This document shows, one piece after another, positions 1-11,410 of a DNA stretch of 64,000 nt. The first letter of the stretch is position 1. Each line of letters starts with the position of its first letter. The stretch comes from Chaetoderma sp. LZ-2023a (lineage: Eukaryota; Mollusca; Caudofoveata; Chaetodermatida; Chaetodermatidae). Both the position numbers and the translations under genes were made by a program. The stretch is taken from assembly GCA_034401795.1 (NCBI GenBank), contig JAVVLW010001350.1, forward strand, positions 1-64,000, in the 5' to 3' direction. The notes under the pieces are model-generated. The model was given only the letters and a program-made list of their open reading frames with translations, did no database searches and had not been told where the DNA came from.

Positions 1-1501
1 TCATCATACAGAGACTGGGCGACTTCGTTCCACCCTGGCGGTTTATGTAACTCACTACTGTTGAGTTGTCTGAACATATCATCACAAATTTTCCCTCCAC
101 TTCCTTCAAGAACGGTTCCAGGCCTAGAATTACAGCCCGTAATTCTAGCATGTTGATATGTTCCTTTGACTGATCCAGATTCCAAAGCCCTGACATTGTG
201 GCTTCTTCCAGGCAAGCTCCCCATCCCTCAATCGATGTATCCATAAACATCGTTACTTGAGGGTGGGGAGGCGTCAGCATGACCCCCGCCAGGAGATTCC
301 CTCTCCATCTACCAATGAAGGTGATGAATGAAAGGGTCCAACACTTGAATGCACGAGTCCAGTGATCCTGAACTCTGCGTCCACTGAGTCATGAGAAACA
401 ACTGAATCGGCCGCCTGAGGAATGACTGGTTCCATTGAAACCATCAGACCTAGCATTCTCAGATAGACTCGTGCTAGAATATAACGACTGCTGCAAACCA
501 ATCATATGCACGAGAGGAGATTCTCCACTCTCTCCTGGGATGGATAAACATATCCTATCTCCAGATCGAAGAACATACCCTAAATCTGTGAGAGTTTTCA
601 AAACTATCTCCAGATTTGCTGTCAAACTTTCTGGGTTGTGTGCTTTTAGCAACCAGTCATTTATGCTATATTTCTCCTGCGGTGGTATGCTGTGATAGCA
701 AGTACCACTCGAGTGAAGACCCTTGGAGCCGTCGAGATGCTGAATGGAAGAACTTTGAATTCCTATTGGCGTCCTTGAAAAGCAAATCTCAGGAACCGAC
801 GAAAACTCCTTGCAATTGGAATGTGGAAATAAGCATCTTTAAGATCTAATGATGCTGTCCACATCCCCTTCTCTAACCCCAACAACACTGATTTTATTGT
901 TTCCATTTTGAAACTCGGTGTATCTATAAACTTGTTTAGTGGTTTGAGGTTGAGAATTGGTCTCCACCCACTCCCCCCCCCCCCCCCCCCCCCCCGGTGT
1001 TCTTTGTCACAAGAAACATGGTTGTATAGAAGTCTGGCCAATCCTGCGCCAGTTGAATTGCTTCTTTTAGAATTAGAGATTCTATCTCCTCTTTTATGCA
1101 CAATCGTTTGTCTGGATCTCTTGGAATTTGAGTCCAGACCGGTACGCAATGGCGGACATTTTATCCACTCCGTGCGAAAGCCATTGTAAGACTAAGCGGT
1201 CCTGAATTAATCGCTCCCACTTCTGAATGTGGAAAGTCAAACAATCTCCCACTGGGGCACCTAGGGTTAACGGGGTGCTCATGAATATTTGAAGGGTGTG
1301 TGTCTCTGGTATGTGTGACAACACCAGAGTGGTACCTGTGGTAACCGGAGATTCTTTTAGCCCATCAGGCCCGGTTACCACGTGCCGCTCCTCACGCGCC
1401 ACGTGCACCTCGGTCCTCGGTGCACGGGCTGCTGTCTGGCTGACTGTGCTTGAGGCACTGGCTGATGTACAGCAGCAGGCTGCTGCTGGCGCGGCTGACA
1501 C
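1..1501 (-). pseudogene. Reverse transcriptase-RNase H of DIRS copy 0, broken
   Basis: Read right to left, RT begins near 1240 (KWERLIQDRLVLQWLS), continues through GWRPILNLKPLNKFIDTP and LDLKDAYFHIPI, and RNase H fragments with NRQGGTKSPSLCMM reach the window edge. A homopolymer of C on the plus strand (977-995) adds a glycine run before GWRP. Between 389 and 760 the frame is lost and the YIDD catalytic box is damaged. The order matches the 729-codon intact homologue at 13982-16171. It is certainly dead. Confidence 0.85.
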
Positions 1502-3400
1502 GGTCTCTGAACCCGGCCAGCCTGCTGGCCTCTGACAATGCCAGCACTGCCATGAGCATAGTGCTGTCGAGCAGCCGAGGGCTGAACATGCACATGTTCT
1601 CTGCGCAGCACTTCAAACTGTGCACGCAGCGCCCTCTGGTTGTTCACCAAATTAGCTGTCTCTTGGAGGTGCCGACAACCCTCACCTCCAAAAAGACCAG
1701 GGCCCGCCATCAGCGCTTGCAACAAGCGCGACTTGAGCTCCTGGGACGGGCACAAATTGTTCAAGGCAAAAGTGCGCCTCGTCCTCAGTGATTTGGTGAC
1801 TGACCTAGTCAGACAGTCCAACACCAGGTTGATCCCATCCTGGATAGCTCATTGCACTGTCACCAGACTAGGCTGTTGGTGCACCGATGCTGCTACTACC
1901 CCCGATAGCAGCTGAGACACATGAGACAGTGCACTGATCGCTGCTCGCAAGCTCTCCTCGGTGTCACGCAAGGCGGCATTAGCCGAGCGCACAGCACCGA
2001 GCACAGCGCTCCCATGTCAGCACGGGTGCCCAGCCGCGTATCTTCTCCCAGAGCGGCCTGGTCGTCCGCGCTCGGTCTGGGCGCTAGACCATATCAAGTG
2101 TACTGACTAGCAGTAACTCGACATCGCCTAGCAACCCCACGTGGGGGGGGGGCGGGGCCTTCGCGAGGCGACCTTTCGGTCTGATCGACTCCTCTGACGC
2201 TGTGAAGATATCTAAGATATGTTCAGAATATGACAGAGACTGAGTCATGTTGGCCAATGGCTTTGCCTGTAACCATGCCCGAGGGTTACTGGCGGCCGTT
2301 TTGTCCACGGGAAGCTCTGGTCTGACTGCGAGGAGCCACGCGCATGCGTCAGACCAGTCTTCGTCCGTAGCTACCTGTTAATTGCCGATGAGCAGCGGGC
2401 CCTCATCATCTTCAATGGCATTCGCAGGTAGGTCGTGGAGGAGGCTATAGACGAACCTGGCTGCTCAGGGAACGCATACGGGCCCGCGAAGGCTGGCATG
2501 ACATTCTCCACAGACTGACTGAGCACTGAAGTCGCGCTCGTGTGTGAGGCATAAAGCACAGTAGCGCGGCCCGGATCATCCGTATGAGATTCCACGTCCA
2601 AGCGTGGTATCTTATACGGGTGGCCACCCACTCCAAATCGGCCCACAGGCTGAATCATGAAACCTGCTCCTGAGGGAACAGAACCATAGGTGTGAGCGGA
2701 CGCACTCCCTATGAGAGTAGTGTAGACGCTTGCATCCATGTCTTCACGACCATCCTGTGAGCCGAGCAGGTAGTCTTCATCATCTTCCTGGTCAGGAAAG
2801 TTAGACTCTGGGTTAGCAAGAAACACTAACTCAGACTGACCAGGAGAATGCCTGAGAGCAGATAATGAGGGTACTCCGCGAGTGATCGAGGCCAGGCCCG
2901 CTGGTCGGGTCCCGCCTGATGCTGCTCGCGCCGCTGGATCACCAGGCGATGCGAACATCAAGCCTGGTTTCAAGACGGCCGCCCCTGGATCATTGAATCT
3001 TTGTCCGACCTAGTAGGGCATGATCCAGGGATGGGGGCTACCTGCACTGAGGTCGATGCGCAGGAAGTTGAAACACCTGTTCCCGGCAACATGCCGCGAA
3101 GCATGTCAGGCATCAAGTCTTTCAAAGTCCTGCGCATCTCACTCACAAACTCAACCTTGAAGGCCTCGCGCTCACCCTTCTCAGAGGCCTTCTTCTTACC
3201 CTCCTTCTTCATCTTCTTGCCATCCTCGACCATCAGCTTTGCCTGTAATGCAAAGAATTCAGAGGTTAGATCTCCCCCCCCCCCACTCTTTACAAATGGC
3301 ACATTTGTTGGACAGCCTACAAATGGTACAAGATGGGCAAGGGTGGGGGAAGAATCGAGCACTCATGGACTTTAAACAAGATGGACATGACCTCTGAAAG
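1375..3400 (-). pseudogene. ORF1 (Gag-like) of DIRS copy 0, broken
   Basis: Several frames together resemble the intact ORF1 at 16113-18161: a Cys/His N-terminus (SCPSCLKSMSARFFPHPC) near 3400-3300, a lysine-rich charged segment (KKMKKEGKKKASEKGEREAF), DLMPDMLRGMLPGTG, a middle acidic stretch EDDEDYLLGSQDG, and a C-terminal part with GPGLFGGEGCRHLQETANLV. Frameshifts separate the pieces 2970-3362, 2371-2973, 2084-2308 and 1375-1824. An AG preceded by pyrimidines sits just before the Cys/His part, as in other copies. Confidence 0.8.
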
Positions 3401-4322
3401 GAAGGCATACGAAGACAATGAGTATTATAGTTTGTAAACTTTGTTATTTCTTTTTAGTAAACAAAAGAACAAACTCGAGAGAGGACATCCACTTATATTA
3501 CTGAAAACCCCGAAGGGACAGATGACTTCTCTTGTTAACAATAACAAAAAACAACCAGGAACCCGAATTAAGAATGGATGAGGACGAGAGAAAGATTATG
3601 ACTATCTAGATATCGCTCTACATTCATACTAAGGGATGATAATAACATCAATAAGATTTCTCTAAACTAAGATTATAACATTAAGGAAAGAGGAAAATCT
3701 CTGGTAGATTATGACATCAAACCTCAATGCAACAACTCCTTCAAGGAGAGGGGACATCAGAAATGAATGCAAGAAATACCTAGTGACTAAAACATTCATT
3801 ACTCAAGAATAATATAATATTAAATTATATATATTCGAGAGCCCATGCAGATACAAGAGAGAATACAGTGCAATAAAGATGGCAGCAGAAATTGTAAATA
3901 TTTTAAAATAATTATGTGCCATAATTAATAAACTCCCTTACCCTGAACACTGGCAAGCCATCCTCTTGTGCAGAACATGTCCATCCATCCACTGAGACTC
4001 TTCTTTCTGCAGAGACTGATGAAGGGGATGGGACAAAAGGAGGGAGATATTTATTCGTGCTATATGTCCGACCCTTAGACATATCATAATGACAAGTGGG
4101 AAAAAGAGACATGAACAACCTCCGAGAGAAGAACAGGCACCCTTACCATCCATAAGTTGAACCTGTGAACACAAAGCACAAGAGATTAATAGCCCTAGGC
4201 GCTGGGAGAATTTAACAAGGATTCCCAGCACCTGAAAATGTGTTAACGCCAAATCGGCCGCGAACGAAAACCAGTAACATATAATAGTTACAAGTCCTAA
4301 TTAATATATGGAACAATATCAC
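3401..4322. other. Non-coding leader of DIRS copy 0
   Basis: There is no open gene here. On the minus strand a conserved acceptor-like CTTTGTGTTCACAG lies near 4165, equivalent to CTTTGTGTTTATGTCCACAG in family A, suggesting additional leader splicing. Confidence 0.6.
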
Positions 4323-4367
4323 CTTAATGGATGAAGAGGACTCGTCTGACGATTATGCATCAGCCAT
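4323..4367 (-). pseudogene. Putative spliced first exon of ORF1, DIRS copy 0
   Basis: An ATG opens 15 codons (MADA, stop, SSDESSSSIK) ending at a GTGATATT donor. The same position in the other family B copy (36968-37015) and the three family A copies has a 48-51 nt ATG exon with a similar donor. The fifth codon here is TAA, so this exon is dead in this copy. Confidence 0.55.
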
Positions 4368-4442
4368 TATGGATAAATGATGATAATAGATAATGAAAAT
4401 TCTCAAGAAAGAGCTTGGAAAGTTTTCCACAAGTTGCTTGTA

Positions 4443-4636
4443 GCCAATATATTAGAAAACGGAAGTACCAGTATGCGCATGTGCAGTAGGTGGGGTCTGT
4501 CATGTGCATGACTGTGTACATCCACCTGCCCATTAGGGGCACCTAACTTTTTATAATTCTGAATATTATTGAACAGAGCCGATATACTAGTATATCAAGA
4601 GTGTTAGGGAGGTAAGTATGTGCTCACGATGTGAAA
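4443..4636 (-). repeat. Right ITR of DIRS copy 0 (family B)
   Basis: It contains the shared core GTAGGTGGGGTC, GCACCTAACTTTTTATAAT and, next to the end, AGTGTTAGGGAGGTAAGTAT, and ends GTGAAA. It matches the inverse of the left ITR at 28794-29010 and the right ITR of the second family B element. The NRF-1-like palindrome has decayed to GCGCATGTGC. Confidence 0.8.
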
Positions 4637-5462
4637 CACACATTATGTAATTTATTTTAAATTATTTATTCTATTGTATGCCGATGATACAATACTAATG
4701 GCGGAATCTCCAAAAGAACTACAAAATGCATTAGATACATTAAATGAGTATTGCATAACATGGAAACTTTACGTAAATGCATCAAAAACTAAAGTACTAA
4801 TACTCTCGAGAGGTAAAATAAGAAAACTACCACAATTTCAACTGGGCAACGAAGATGTGGAGATCGTCCATGATTATGTATATTTGGGCGTTAAATTTAT
4901 ATATAATGGCAAGTTCACCAAAGCCATCAAACCTACCTATGATAAAGCCAGTAGAGCCATGTTTTCACTACTCACAAGAGCTAAAAGCCTTCATCTGCCT
5001 ATTGATATACAGCTAGAGCTCTTTCACACCATGATCCTTGCTATTCTTCTCTATGGGTGTGAAATTTGGGGTTTTGAAAATATTTAACCATGTCGAAAAA
5101 CTTCATAAGCGCTTTTGTAAAATTCTCTTGAGTGTAAAAATTACTACACATACATTGATGGTCTATGGTGAACTCGGCCAGTATCCTCTACGCATAGCGA
5201 TAGCCAAAAGAATGGTACTATTTTGGGCAAAATTAATAACAGGCAGGGAATCCAAAATTTCATATAAACTATATAGATTACTACATAATCTTTCATCAAA
5301 TAACACATTTCAGTGGCCATGGATGCTGCATATTAAAAGTGTTAGGTAATACCGGCCTGTCGATGATATTGACAAATCAAGACCCGTGCCATACAGACTG
5401 GATAAAATCAGTATTAAATCAACAGCTCTCTGATCAGTATATGCAAGAGAGGCGCGGGGAAA
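4637..5462 (+). pseudogene. Non-LTR retrotransposon (LINE) reverse transcriptase, 5' part
   Basis: The plus strand reads KLFILLYADDTILMAESPKE, then YVNASKTKVLILSRGKIRK, YLGVKFIYNGKF and LLYGCEIWGF: the catalytic YADD box and thumb region of a LINE RT. Reading continues in other frames (5038 and 5339 starts) to HTDWIKSVLNQQLSDQYMQE, so two frameshifts exist. The frame is open up to the DIRS end at 4636 on the left, and stops making LINE sense at 5462, where DIRS copy 1 begins. The C-terminus resumes at 19532. The LINE family is not clear to me. Confidence 0.85.
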
Positions 5463-5677
5463 TAAACGAAATCAAGGATTTCTTTTTTCACGAGAGAGTT
5501 GATACTTACCTCCCTAATACTTTTGATATTGCTAAATATTGGCTTTCACTCAATAAACACTCAGATTAAAACAGTTAGGTGCCCCTACTGGGCAGGGAGT
5601 CAGAGCGTAGTCTGGCGGATGCCAGCCCCACCACCGCGCATGCGCAGACTAGCACTTCCTCTGACTAATTTATTGGC
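5463..5677 (-). repeat. Left ITR of DIRS copy 1
   Basis: It starts TAAACGAAATCAAGGATTTC, then GATACTTACCTCCCTAATAC, GTTAGGTGCCCCTACTGG and the palindrome GCGCATGCGC followed by ACTTCCTCT. From the ATACTTACC arm inward it is the exact inverse of 19340-19531; the outermost 40 bp differ, as in DIRS elements where the two ends are complementary to the ICR instead. Confidence 0.88.
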
Positions 5678-5746
5678 TGATACACATGCAACTATAAAGA
5701 GCCTGAAGACCGAGCCTCTGTGGGGTGGAGAGGCCGGGTCCGTATC

Positions 5747-5845
5747 TAGGGAGGTAAGTATCCACTCTCTCGTGAAAAAAGAAATCCTTGATTTCGTTTA
5801 TTTCACATCAAGAGTATACTTACCTCCCTAATACTTTTGATATTG
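5747..5845 (-). repeat. Internal complementary region (ICR) of DIRS copy 1
   Basis: The first half (GGTAAGTATCCACTCTCTCG to the TTTCGTTTA end) is the complement of the element's left terminus; the second half (TTTCACATCAAGAGTATACT) is the complement of the right terminus. Together they equal the head-to-tail circle junction, the template DIRS elements use to complete both ends. Confidence 0.88.
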
Positions 5846-6380
5846 CCAGAATTCGACAGTGAATTCGGCGGGAGGGAGGCGAGGTCAAAAGACCAGCTCA
5901 TCCCTATACGCTTTTCTGCGTTTAAGGCACTTAAACTTCTGAAACTGTATGAAAAAAAAACCAGTCAGGATTTGACTAACCATCGGATAACACCCCCGAT
6001 GTATGAGAGATGACCGAATGTCATATGCGCTCCCCCCCCCTCCTTCCTGGGAGGAAGAGTCGAATGACCTCAATGTCCTATACGCTCTCTACGTACAAGT
6101 GCCATGTACTACAGGACAGAGACGAAAAAAATCCATTTTCGTATACTCTCAACAATGAACCACATAAATACACAAAACCATCATCATATTAATAACGGGT
6201 AACGTGACAAGACAATCAACAATGGACAACACATACACAAGACTGACCTTGTTGAAATGGCTGCTGACATCCTCTTCCCATTGGTGAAGAACGATGCAGT
6301 CCCAAAATAGTGGTTGTTTCCATAAATTAATTGTGAAATATATAAGCAATGAGGAAACCCCATCAAAAATATATGCCTAG
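5846..6380. other. 3' untranslated part of DIRS copy 1
   Basis: There is no gene. It is homologous to 12616-13142 of copy 2 and contains a C-rich run near 6033-6042. Confidence 0.7.
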
Positions 6381-9275
6381 TTATTTTTTCAAAATCGACA
6401 AGGCGAGAGGATTAGAGGTGTCACGGAGATAATGGTCTGTAAAACTTGACTCACAGTGCCACTGAGCCACCGACATAATATCATCCACAGGGACCCCCTT
6501 AAATAGGGCAGTGGATGTCACTACGCCGCGGAGACTGTGAGCCTTGGCCACGTCAACCTGCTTCCCGGTGGCGGATTTATGACAAAACTGAATGCATTCT
6601 ACAATCCACCTGGAAATGGTGTCCTTAGAAGCCCTGCCATGGGGTTCAATATATGACAACCATAACGCCGACTGGTCGGTGCGCCACTCCGCCGTACGTT
6701 GTTTGTACCGGCGAAGCGCCCGGACGGGACACCATGCTTTAGAATTAGGATCATATCTAGTTAAAGCAGGCAAAACAATAGGTTGACCTGGATATTTCAA
6801 CGACTGATTTTTAGCCAAGAAATTAATCCTAGGTAGCAGCTTAAGGCCTTCCCCTGAAACCACAAAACGGTCATCCTCGGCTGATAAGGCATGAATTTCA
6901 CTCCTACGCCTAGCCGAGGCCGCAGCAATTAAAAACACAGTCTTCAGTGTTAATAGTTTCATAGAAATGGAACTAAGTGGTTCAAACGGCTTATCACCTA
7001 GTACTTGAAGCACTAGCGATAAACTCCAAGACGGAATCACAGGTGGATTCCTTGGTCTTAGATTGCCCATGCCTTTAATTAATACATTTAATGTATTTAC
7101 TTCATCACTTCCCCTCTTAGCCAAGCAAGGAATAACAGACATTAAAGCTGACTTATAACCAGCAATAGAGTTAGGCTTGAGGCTATAGGCATCATAGAGG
7201 TGACAGAGGAAATCAGCTACTACCTGAATAGATGAATCCATTGGATCAATACATCTTTTTGAGCACCATTCTGCAAATCTGTTGATTTTATAATTATATG
7301 CTCTGGAGGTTGACCCCCTCCTGGCTTTGGCCATAAACATGGCTGCTTGCTCAGAAAAGCCCTCCTTAATTCTAGATTCCTTGACAACATCCACGCAGTC
7401 AATCTGAACTTTGACGGATTGTTGTGAAGGGCGTTGCCCTGGAAGATAATATCGTCCATCAGAGGCAGAGGAACCGGATTGTAGACCAGAAGGTCCAGCA
7501 GATCCGTATACCATGATCGGCTTGGCCAATCCGGGGCGATCAGAAGCACTTGGCATTCCTCTTGTCTGATTTTCTGAAGAATTTTTGGAATCAGGATTGC
7601 TGGAGGGAATGCGTATGCATACATTCTCCCCCAGCTGATAGCTAACGCATCTGTTGCGAAAGCGCTTGGATCCGGAATCGGAGAGACGTACGTCGTCATC
7701 TTCGCATTCTTCTTCGTTGCGAACAAATCGATGTTGGGTTTCCCCCAATGGTCGAACAGACGATCCGCCACACATTGATTTAGTTGCCATTCCGTGGGTA
7801 AAACACTCATCCTTCGGCTCAATGAGTCTGCTAGCAGATTTAACCTTCCCGGAATATGAACTGCTTTCAAGGTAATCTGGTGATCCAGGCACCAACAAAG
7901 CAGTCTCCATGTCATCATACAGAGACTGGGCGACTTCGTTCCGCCCTGGCGGTTTATGTAAGTCACAACTGTTGAGTTGTCTGAACGAATAAGAACAATC
8001 TTCCCCTGAACTTTCTGTAAGAAATGTTCCAGGCCCAGGACTACTGCTCTTAGCTCCAGTAGATTTATGTTCCTTTGACTGTTCCAGATTCCAAAGCCCT
8101 GATATCATGGACTCTTCCAGGCAAGCTCCCCAGCCCTCCATCGATGCATCTGCATACACAGTCACCTGAGGGTGGGGAGGGTTAGCATAACCCCCACCAA
8201 GAGATTCTCTGTGTCCAACCACCATTGCAGGTGATGAATCAGAGGCGCCAACACTGACACATTCGAGTCCAGCGAACCTGTACTCTGGGTCCATTGTGTC
8301 ATGAGAAATAACTGGATCGGCCGCCTGCGTAAGGCGGCCTGAGGAATGACTGGTTCCAATGAAACCATCAACCCCAGCATTCTCAAGTAAACCCGTGCCA
8401 GGACATGACGACTGTCGCACACTGACTGAATTAATGAGATGAGTTTCTGAACTCTCTCCTGAGTAGGATAAACATATCCTGTCTCTAGATCGAAGAACAT
8501 CCCCAGGTAAACAAACTTCTGGGATGGATTCAGCTCTGATTTTGGGAAATTGATCATCCAGCCTAAGTCTGTGAGAGTTTTCAAAACAATCTCCAGACTG
8601 GCCGATAAACTTTCCCGGGTGTGCGCTTTCAACAGCCAGTCGTCTATGTACGTGTGGACTGCTATGCTTCTCCTGCGGAGGTATGCGGTGATCGCAAGAA
8701 CCACACGGGTGAAAACCCGAGGAGCCGTGGAAATTCTGAAGGGTAGCACCCTGAATTCCCACTGTCTGCCCTGGAATGCAAATCTCAGGAAGCGACGGAA
8801 ACTCCTGTGTATGGGGATGTGGAAATAAGCGTCCTTCAAATCTATCGACGCTGTCCACATTCCCCTCTCTAACCCCGCCAACACCGAGCGCACAGTCTCC
8901 ATCTTGAAACTGGGCGTCTCTATGAACTTGTTCAATGGCTTGAGGTTGAGAATTGGTCTCCACCCTCCGGTGTTCTTTGTTACTAAGAACAGGGTTGAAT
9001 AGAAGCCCGGACACCTCTGTGCCGGCTGAATAGCTCCTTTTTGTATGAGGGAATTTATTTCCTCCTCGATACACAACCTTTGATCTGGATCTCTCGGATT
9101 TGGAGTCCAGATCGGCACTAGAGACAGTCGCGATGGCGGGCCTGTCATCCAATCGGGATGATACCCGACTGAAAGCCATCGCAAGACTAAACGGTCCTGA
9201 GTTAACCGTTCCCACTCTTGCATGTGGTCGGCTAGCCGGCCTCCCACCGGTCCACCTAGGGATAGAGGTGGACAT
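6381..9275 (-). CDS. Tyrosine recombinase frame of DIRS copy 1 (964 codons open)
   Basis: The last 340 or so residues are a DIRS-type tyrosine recombinase that integrates the circular DNA intermediate. Visible are a core-binding region (KARRGSTSRAYNYKINRFAE), the first catalytic Arg in SARRRSEIHAL, the HxxR box AHSLRGVV, the AQWH box and the nucleophile Tyr in TDHYLRD. The frame is open for a further 600 codons upstream, overlapping the RT gene in another frame, beginning at MSTSIPRWTGGRP. Where translation starts is unknown: the minimal enzyme could begin near MPSASDRPG-like sequence around 7560. ORF1 lies upstream in the same phase, separated by one UGA at 9348. Confidence 0.85.
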   Translation of the reverse strand: MSTSIPRWTGGRPASRPHARVGTVNSGPFSLAMAFSRVSSRLDDRPAIATVSSADLDSKSERSRSKVVYRGGNKFPHTKRSYSAGTEVSGLLFNPVLSNKEHRRVETNSQPQAIEQVHRDAQFQDGDCALGVGGVREGNVDSVDRFEGRLFPHPHTQEFPSLPEICIPGQTVGIQGATLQNFHGSSGFHPCGSCDHRIPPQEKHSSPHVHRRLAVESAHPGKFIGQSGDCFENSHRLRLDDQFPKIRAESIPEVCLPGDVLRSRDRICLSYSGESSETHLINSVSVRQSSCPGTGLLENAGVDGFIGTSHSSGRLTQAADPVISHDTMDPEYRFAGLECVSVGASDSSPAMVVGHRESLGGGYANPPHPQVTVYADASMEGWGACLEESMISGLWNLEQSKEHKSTGAKSSSPGPGTFLTESSGEDCSYSFRQLNSCDLHKPPGRNEVAQSLYDDMETALLVPGSPDYLESSSYSGKVKSASRLIEPKDECFTHGMATKSMCGGSSVRPLGETQHRFVRNEEECEDDDVRLSDSGSKRFRNRCVSYQLGENVCIRIPSSNPDSKNSSENQTRGMPSASDRPGLAKPIMVYGSAGPSGLQSGSSASDGRYYLPGQRPSQQSVKVQIDCVDVVKESRIKEGFSEQAAMFMAKARRGSTSRAYNYKINRFAEWCSKRCIDPMDSSIQVVADFLCHLYDAYSLKPNSIAGYKSALMSVIPCLAKRGSDEVNTLNVLIKGMGNLRPRNPPVIPSWSLSLVLQVLGDKPFEPLSSISMKLLTLKTVFLIAAASARRRSEIHALSAEDDRFVVSGEGLKLLPRINFLAKNQSLKYPGQPIVLPALTRYDPNSKAWCPVRALRRYKQRTAEWRTDQSALWLSYIEPHGRASKDTISRWIVECIQFCHKSATGKQVDVAKAHSLRGVVTSTALFKGVPVDDIMSVAQWHCESSFTDHYLRDTSNPLALSILKK

Positions 9276-9673
9276 AAGGAGTGCAAGAGCGGCACTGTCT
9301 CCTTTGCCAGAAACACCGGAGTGGTTCTCACCGCGGTAACCGTCCCATCAGGAACGATTACCACGCCCAGATCCTCGCGCGCCACGACCAGCACCGCGCG
9401 CACCTCGGTGCGCGGGCGGCTGCCTGGCTGACTGCGCCTGAGGAGCCTGCGCCCCCCTCGCTGCTGGCCGAATCGCACGCGGCCGAGGCCGACGCTGCGA
9501 TGGTGGTTGGCCTCTGACCTGGCCACTACCACCTCGAGCCTGCAGGGGACGATACGCAGGGGGTGCGGCGCGAACGTTGGCACGACGAAGCACCTCAAAC
9601 TGCTCGCGCAGCGCCCTCTGGTTATTGACCAGAGTAACCGTCTCCTGGAGGTGCCTACATCCCTCACCTCCAA
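7220..9673 (-). pseudogene. RT-RNase H of DIRS copy 1 (two small deletions)
   Basis: Compared with 13982-16171 the protein is nearly complete: GWRPILNLKPLNKFIETP, LKDAYFHIPI, the YIDDWLL catalytic box, RNase H with DASMEGWGACL and RSDNSTVVTYINRQGG, and the DIRS domain HWGKPNIDLFA..YAYAFPPAILIPK. One base is missing in a G run near 8180 and two more near 8070. The deletions add up to three, so the frame returns, but the short stretch between meets a stop at 8162. LPFRIST replaces the usual LPFGIST. Most likely inactive. Confidence 0.85.
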
Positions 9674-11410
9674 AGAGACCAGGACCTGTCATAGGCGTAC
9701 GCAGTAGCCTATTGTAGAGGTCCTGGGACGGGCACAGATTATCCAAGGCAAAAGTGCGCCTTGCCCGGACACTCCTGGTCACCGCCCGCGTCATACAGTC
9801 CAGAGCCAGGTTGATACCATCCTGGATGGCTCGCTGGACTGTGACCGGACTTGGCTGGCGCGATGCGGATGCTGTTACTACCCCTTGTAACAGCTGGGAG
9901 ACGTGGGACAGAGCGGCAATCGAAGCCCTCCCACTCTCCTCCGCATCACGCAACGCGGTATTTGCTGAACGCAACGCGTTCGAACACAAGACTCCCGTGT
10001 CAGACCGGGAGCCTGGCCGCGCATCCTCACCCAAAGCCGCGCGGTCATCCACGCTCGGCTTAGGTACCACACCGTACCGCTGGTAGTCCAGGGGCACGAT
10101 GCGGCCACGCCTGGCCACCTCGCGCGGGGCCTTAGCGAGACGTCCACTTGACTTAATGGACGTCTCCGCCGCCTCGAACATGTCAACGACATGCTCTGCC
10201 AGCGGCAGAGAAGGCATAGCGTTAGCAGTAGGCTTACCAGCTAACCACGGCCTGTGATCACGCTGGCTAGCCGACTGCTCCACAGGCAGATCTGGTCTAA
10301 CACTCACCAACCACTGGTAAGCGTCAGACCAATCCTCCTCCGTGGCTAGCTGCGAGCGCTCTACAAGACGGGGGCCTTCGTCTTCCTCCTGAGCGCAAGC
10401 AACAGAGCTTGACGGCGGATACGCTGATATCCCTGGCAAGCCAGGGAGAGCATGTGGGCCTGACAATACCGGCATGCTAATCTCACTGGCTTGACCAGGA
10501 GCAGGCGCCGTGGTAGAGCGCGGGGCATATACCGCCCCACCACGGCCCCGGCCAGCACCAGCGACACTCTCGGCAAGCCGAGGTATGCGGTAACGCTGGC
10601 CTTCAGCGCCCAGGGCCACAGTCTGAACCGTGGATTCTACCCCTAGGTGAGTAGAACCGTGGAATAAGCCGCCTGTATTCCCCGCGAGGGGTGCACAGAC
10701 GTCGTAATCCATGGCCACATCCTCAGACGGCGACCCCAACAGGTAATCCTCATCCTCCTGGCCAGACAGATTAGACTCCGGGTCAGCAAAGAGAGCTAAC
10801 CCGGACTGGCCAGGGAAGGGGCCATACGAGGTACTGGCACCCGCGGTGTGCGGATACCCCTGGACTGATAAGCAGCCCGCGGGTTCCAGCGACAACCGTC
10901 CACGGTCCCTATTGGGCGCGGCACTAAGCCTGCTGCCAGGGTCGTGGAACACCCCCTCTAATGGGGCCACCTCTGAATCTTCAAACAACGGAAGCGTACT
11001 AAGGAACGGTGATTCAGAGGTGGGGATTACCTGCTCCGAAGCAGATGATGAGGCCAACAAAGGATTTGGTCCAGGAAGCATGCCACGAAGCAACTCTGGA
11101 ACCAAATCCTTTATTGTCCTCCTCATCTCTCCCAACATCTCGGTCCGGAAGGCCTCCATGTCCACCGCGGACGAGGCCTTCCTCTTACCCTTCTTACTTA
11201 CAACCTATTTTTTCTGCTTCTTCTTCTCCTCCTCCACCACCTTGTCCTTCGCCTGCAAGCACAAGAATTCGGACATTAGCTCGCCCCCCCAGTGCTTACA
11301 TATCTCGCAATTAAGCAAGGGACCACAGGGGCTACACTGAAAACAGAGATGAGGACCAAACTTGTCCCTCAAAAATCGTCCACAGGACGCACAACCAGGT
11401 CTCTGAAAAA
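9348..11410 (-). pseudogene. ORF1 (Gag-like) of DIRS copy 1, with an early TAG
   Basis: A 605-codon frame is open from 11165 to the UGA at 9348. Upstream, the same frame continues through a Cys/His segment (RPGCASCGRFLRDKFGPHLC, around 11410-11330) but is stopped by TAG at 11205-11207 inside the lysine-rich linker, where copy 2 is open. Other segments match copy 2: DMEAFRTEMLGEMRRTIKDL, SNLSGQEDEDYLLGSPSED, GPGLFGGEGCRHLQETVTLV, and an Arg/Gly C-terminus (RGARGAGRGARGSGRG). An acceptor-like TTTTTCAG precedes the Cys/His part in phase with the 12167-12217 exon. Confidence 0.85.

Larger units (their letters stand above)
1..4636 (-). mobile_element. DIRS-type retrotransposon, family B, copy 0 (cut by window start)
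   Basis: The minus strand carries, from 4636 leftwards, an inverted terminal repeat, a leader of about 1 kb, a broken ORF1, a broken reverse transcriptase and the start of RNase H, where the window ends. The right end GTGAAA at 4636 and the AGTGTTAGGGAGGTAAGTAT arm match the family B element at 28794-44122. Directly after 4636 an open LINE reading frame continues into the YADD motif, so the insertion probably split that LINE. No intact protein remains: frameshifts, stops and a run of about 19 C at 977-995 interrupt the genes. The recombinase and 3' ITR must be left of the window. Confidence 0.88.

Noticed and set aside
961-1000. Long C runs (also near 3272, 28592, 30030, 57953) as regulatory G-quadruplex sites
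   Set aside because: They are plain homopolymers in decayed DNA, sometimes inside coding remnants, and prone to sequencing or assembly error; no conserved position among DIRS copies.
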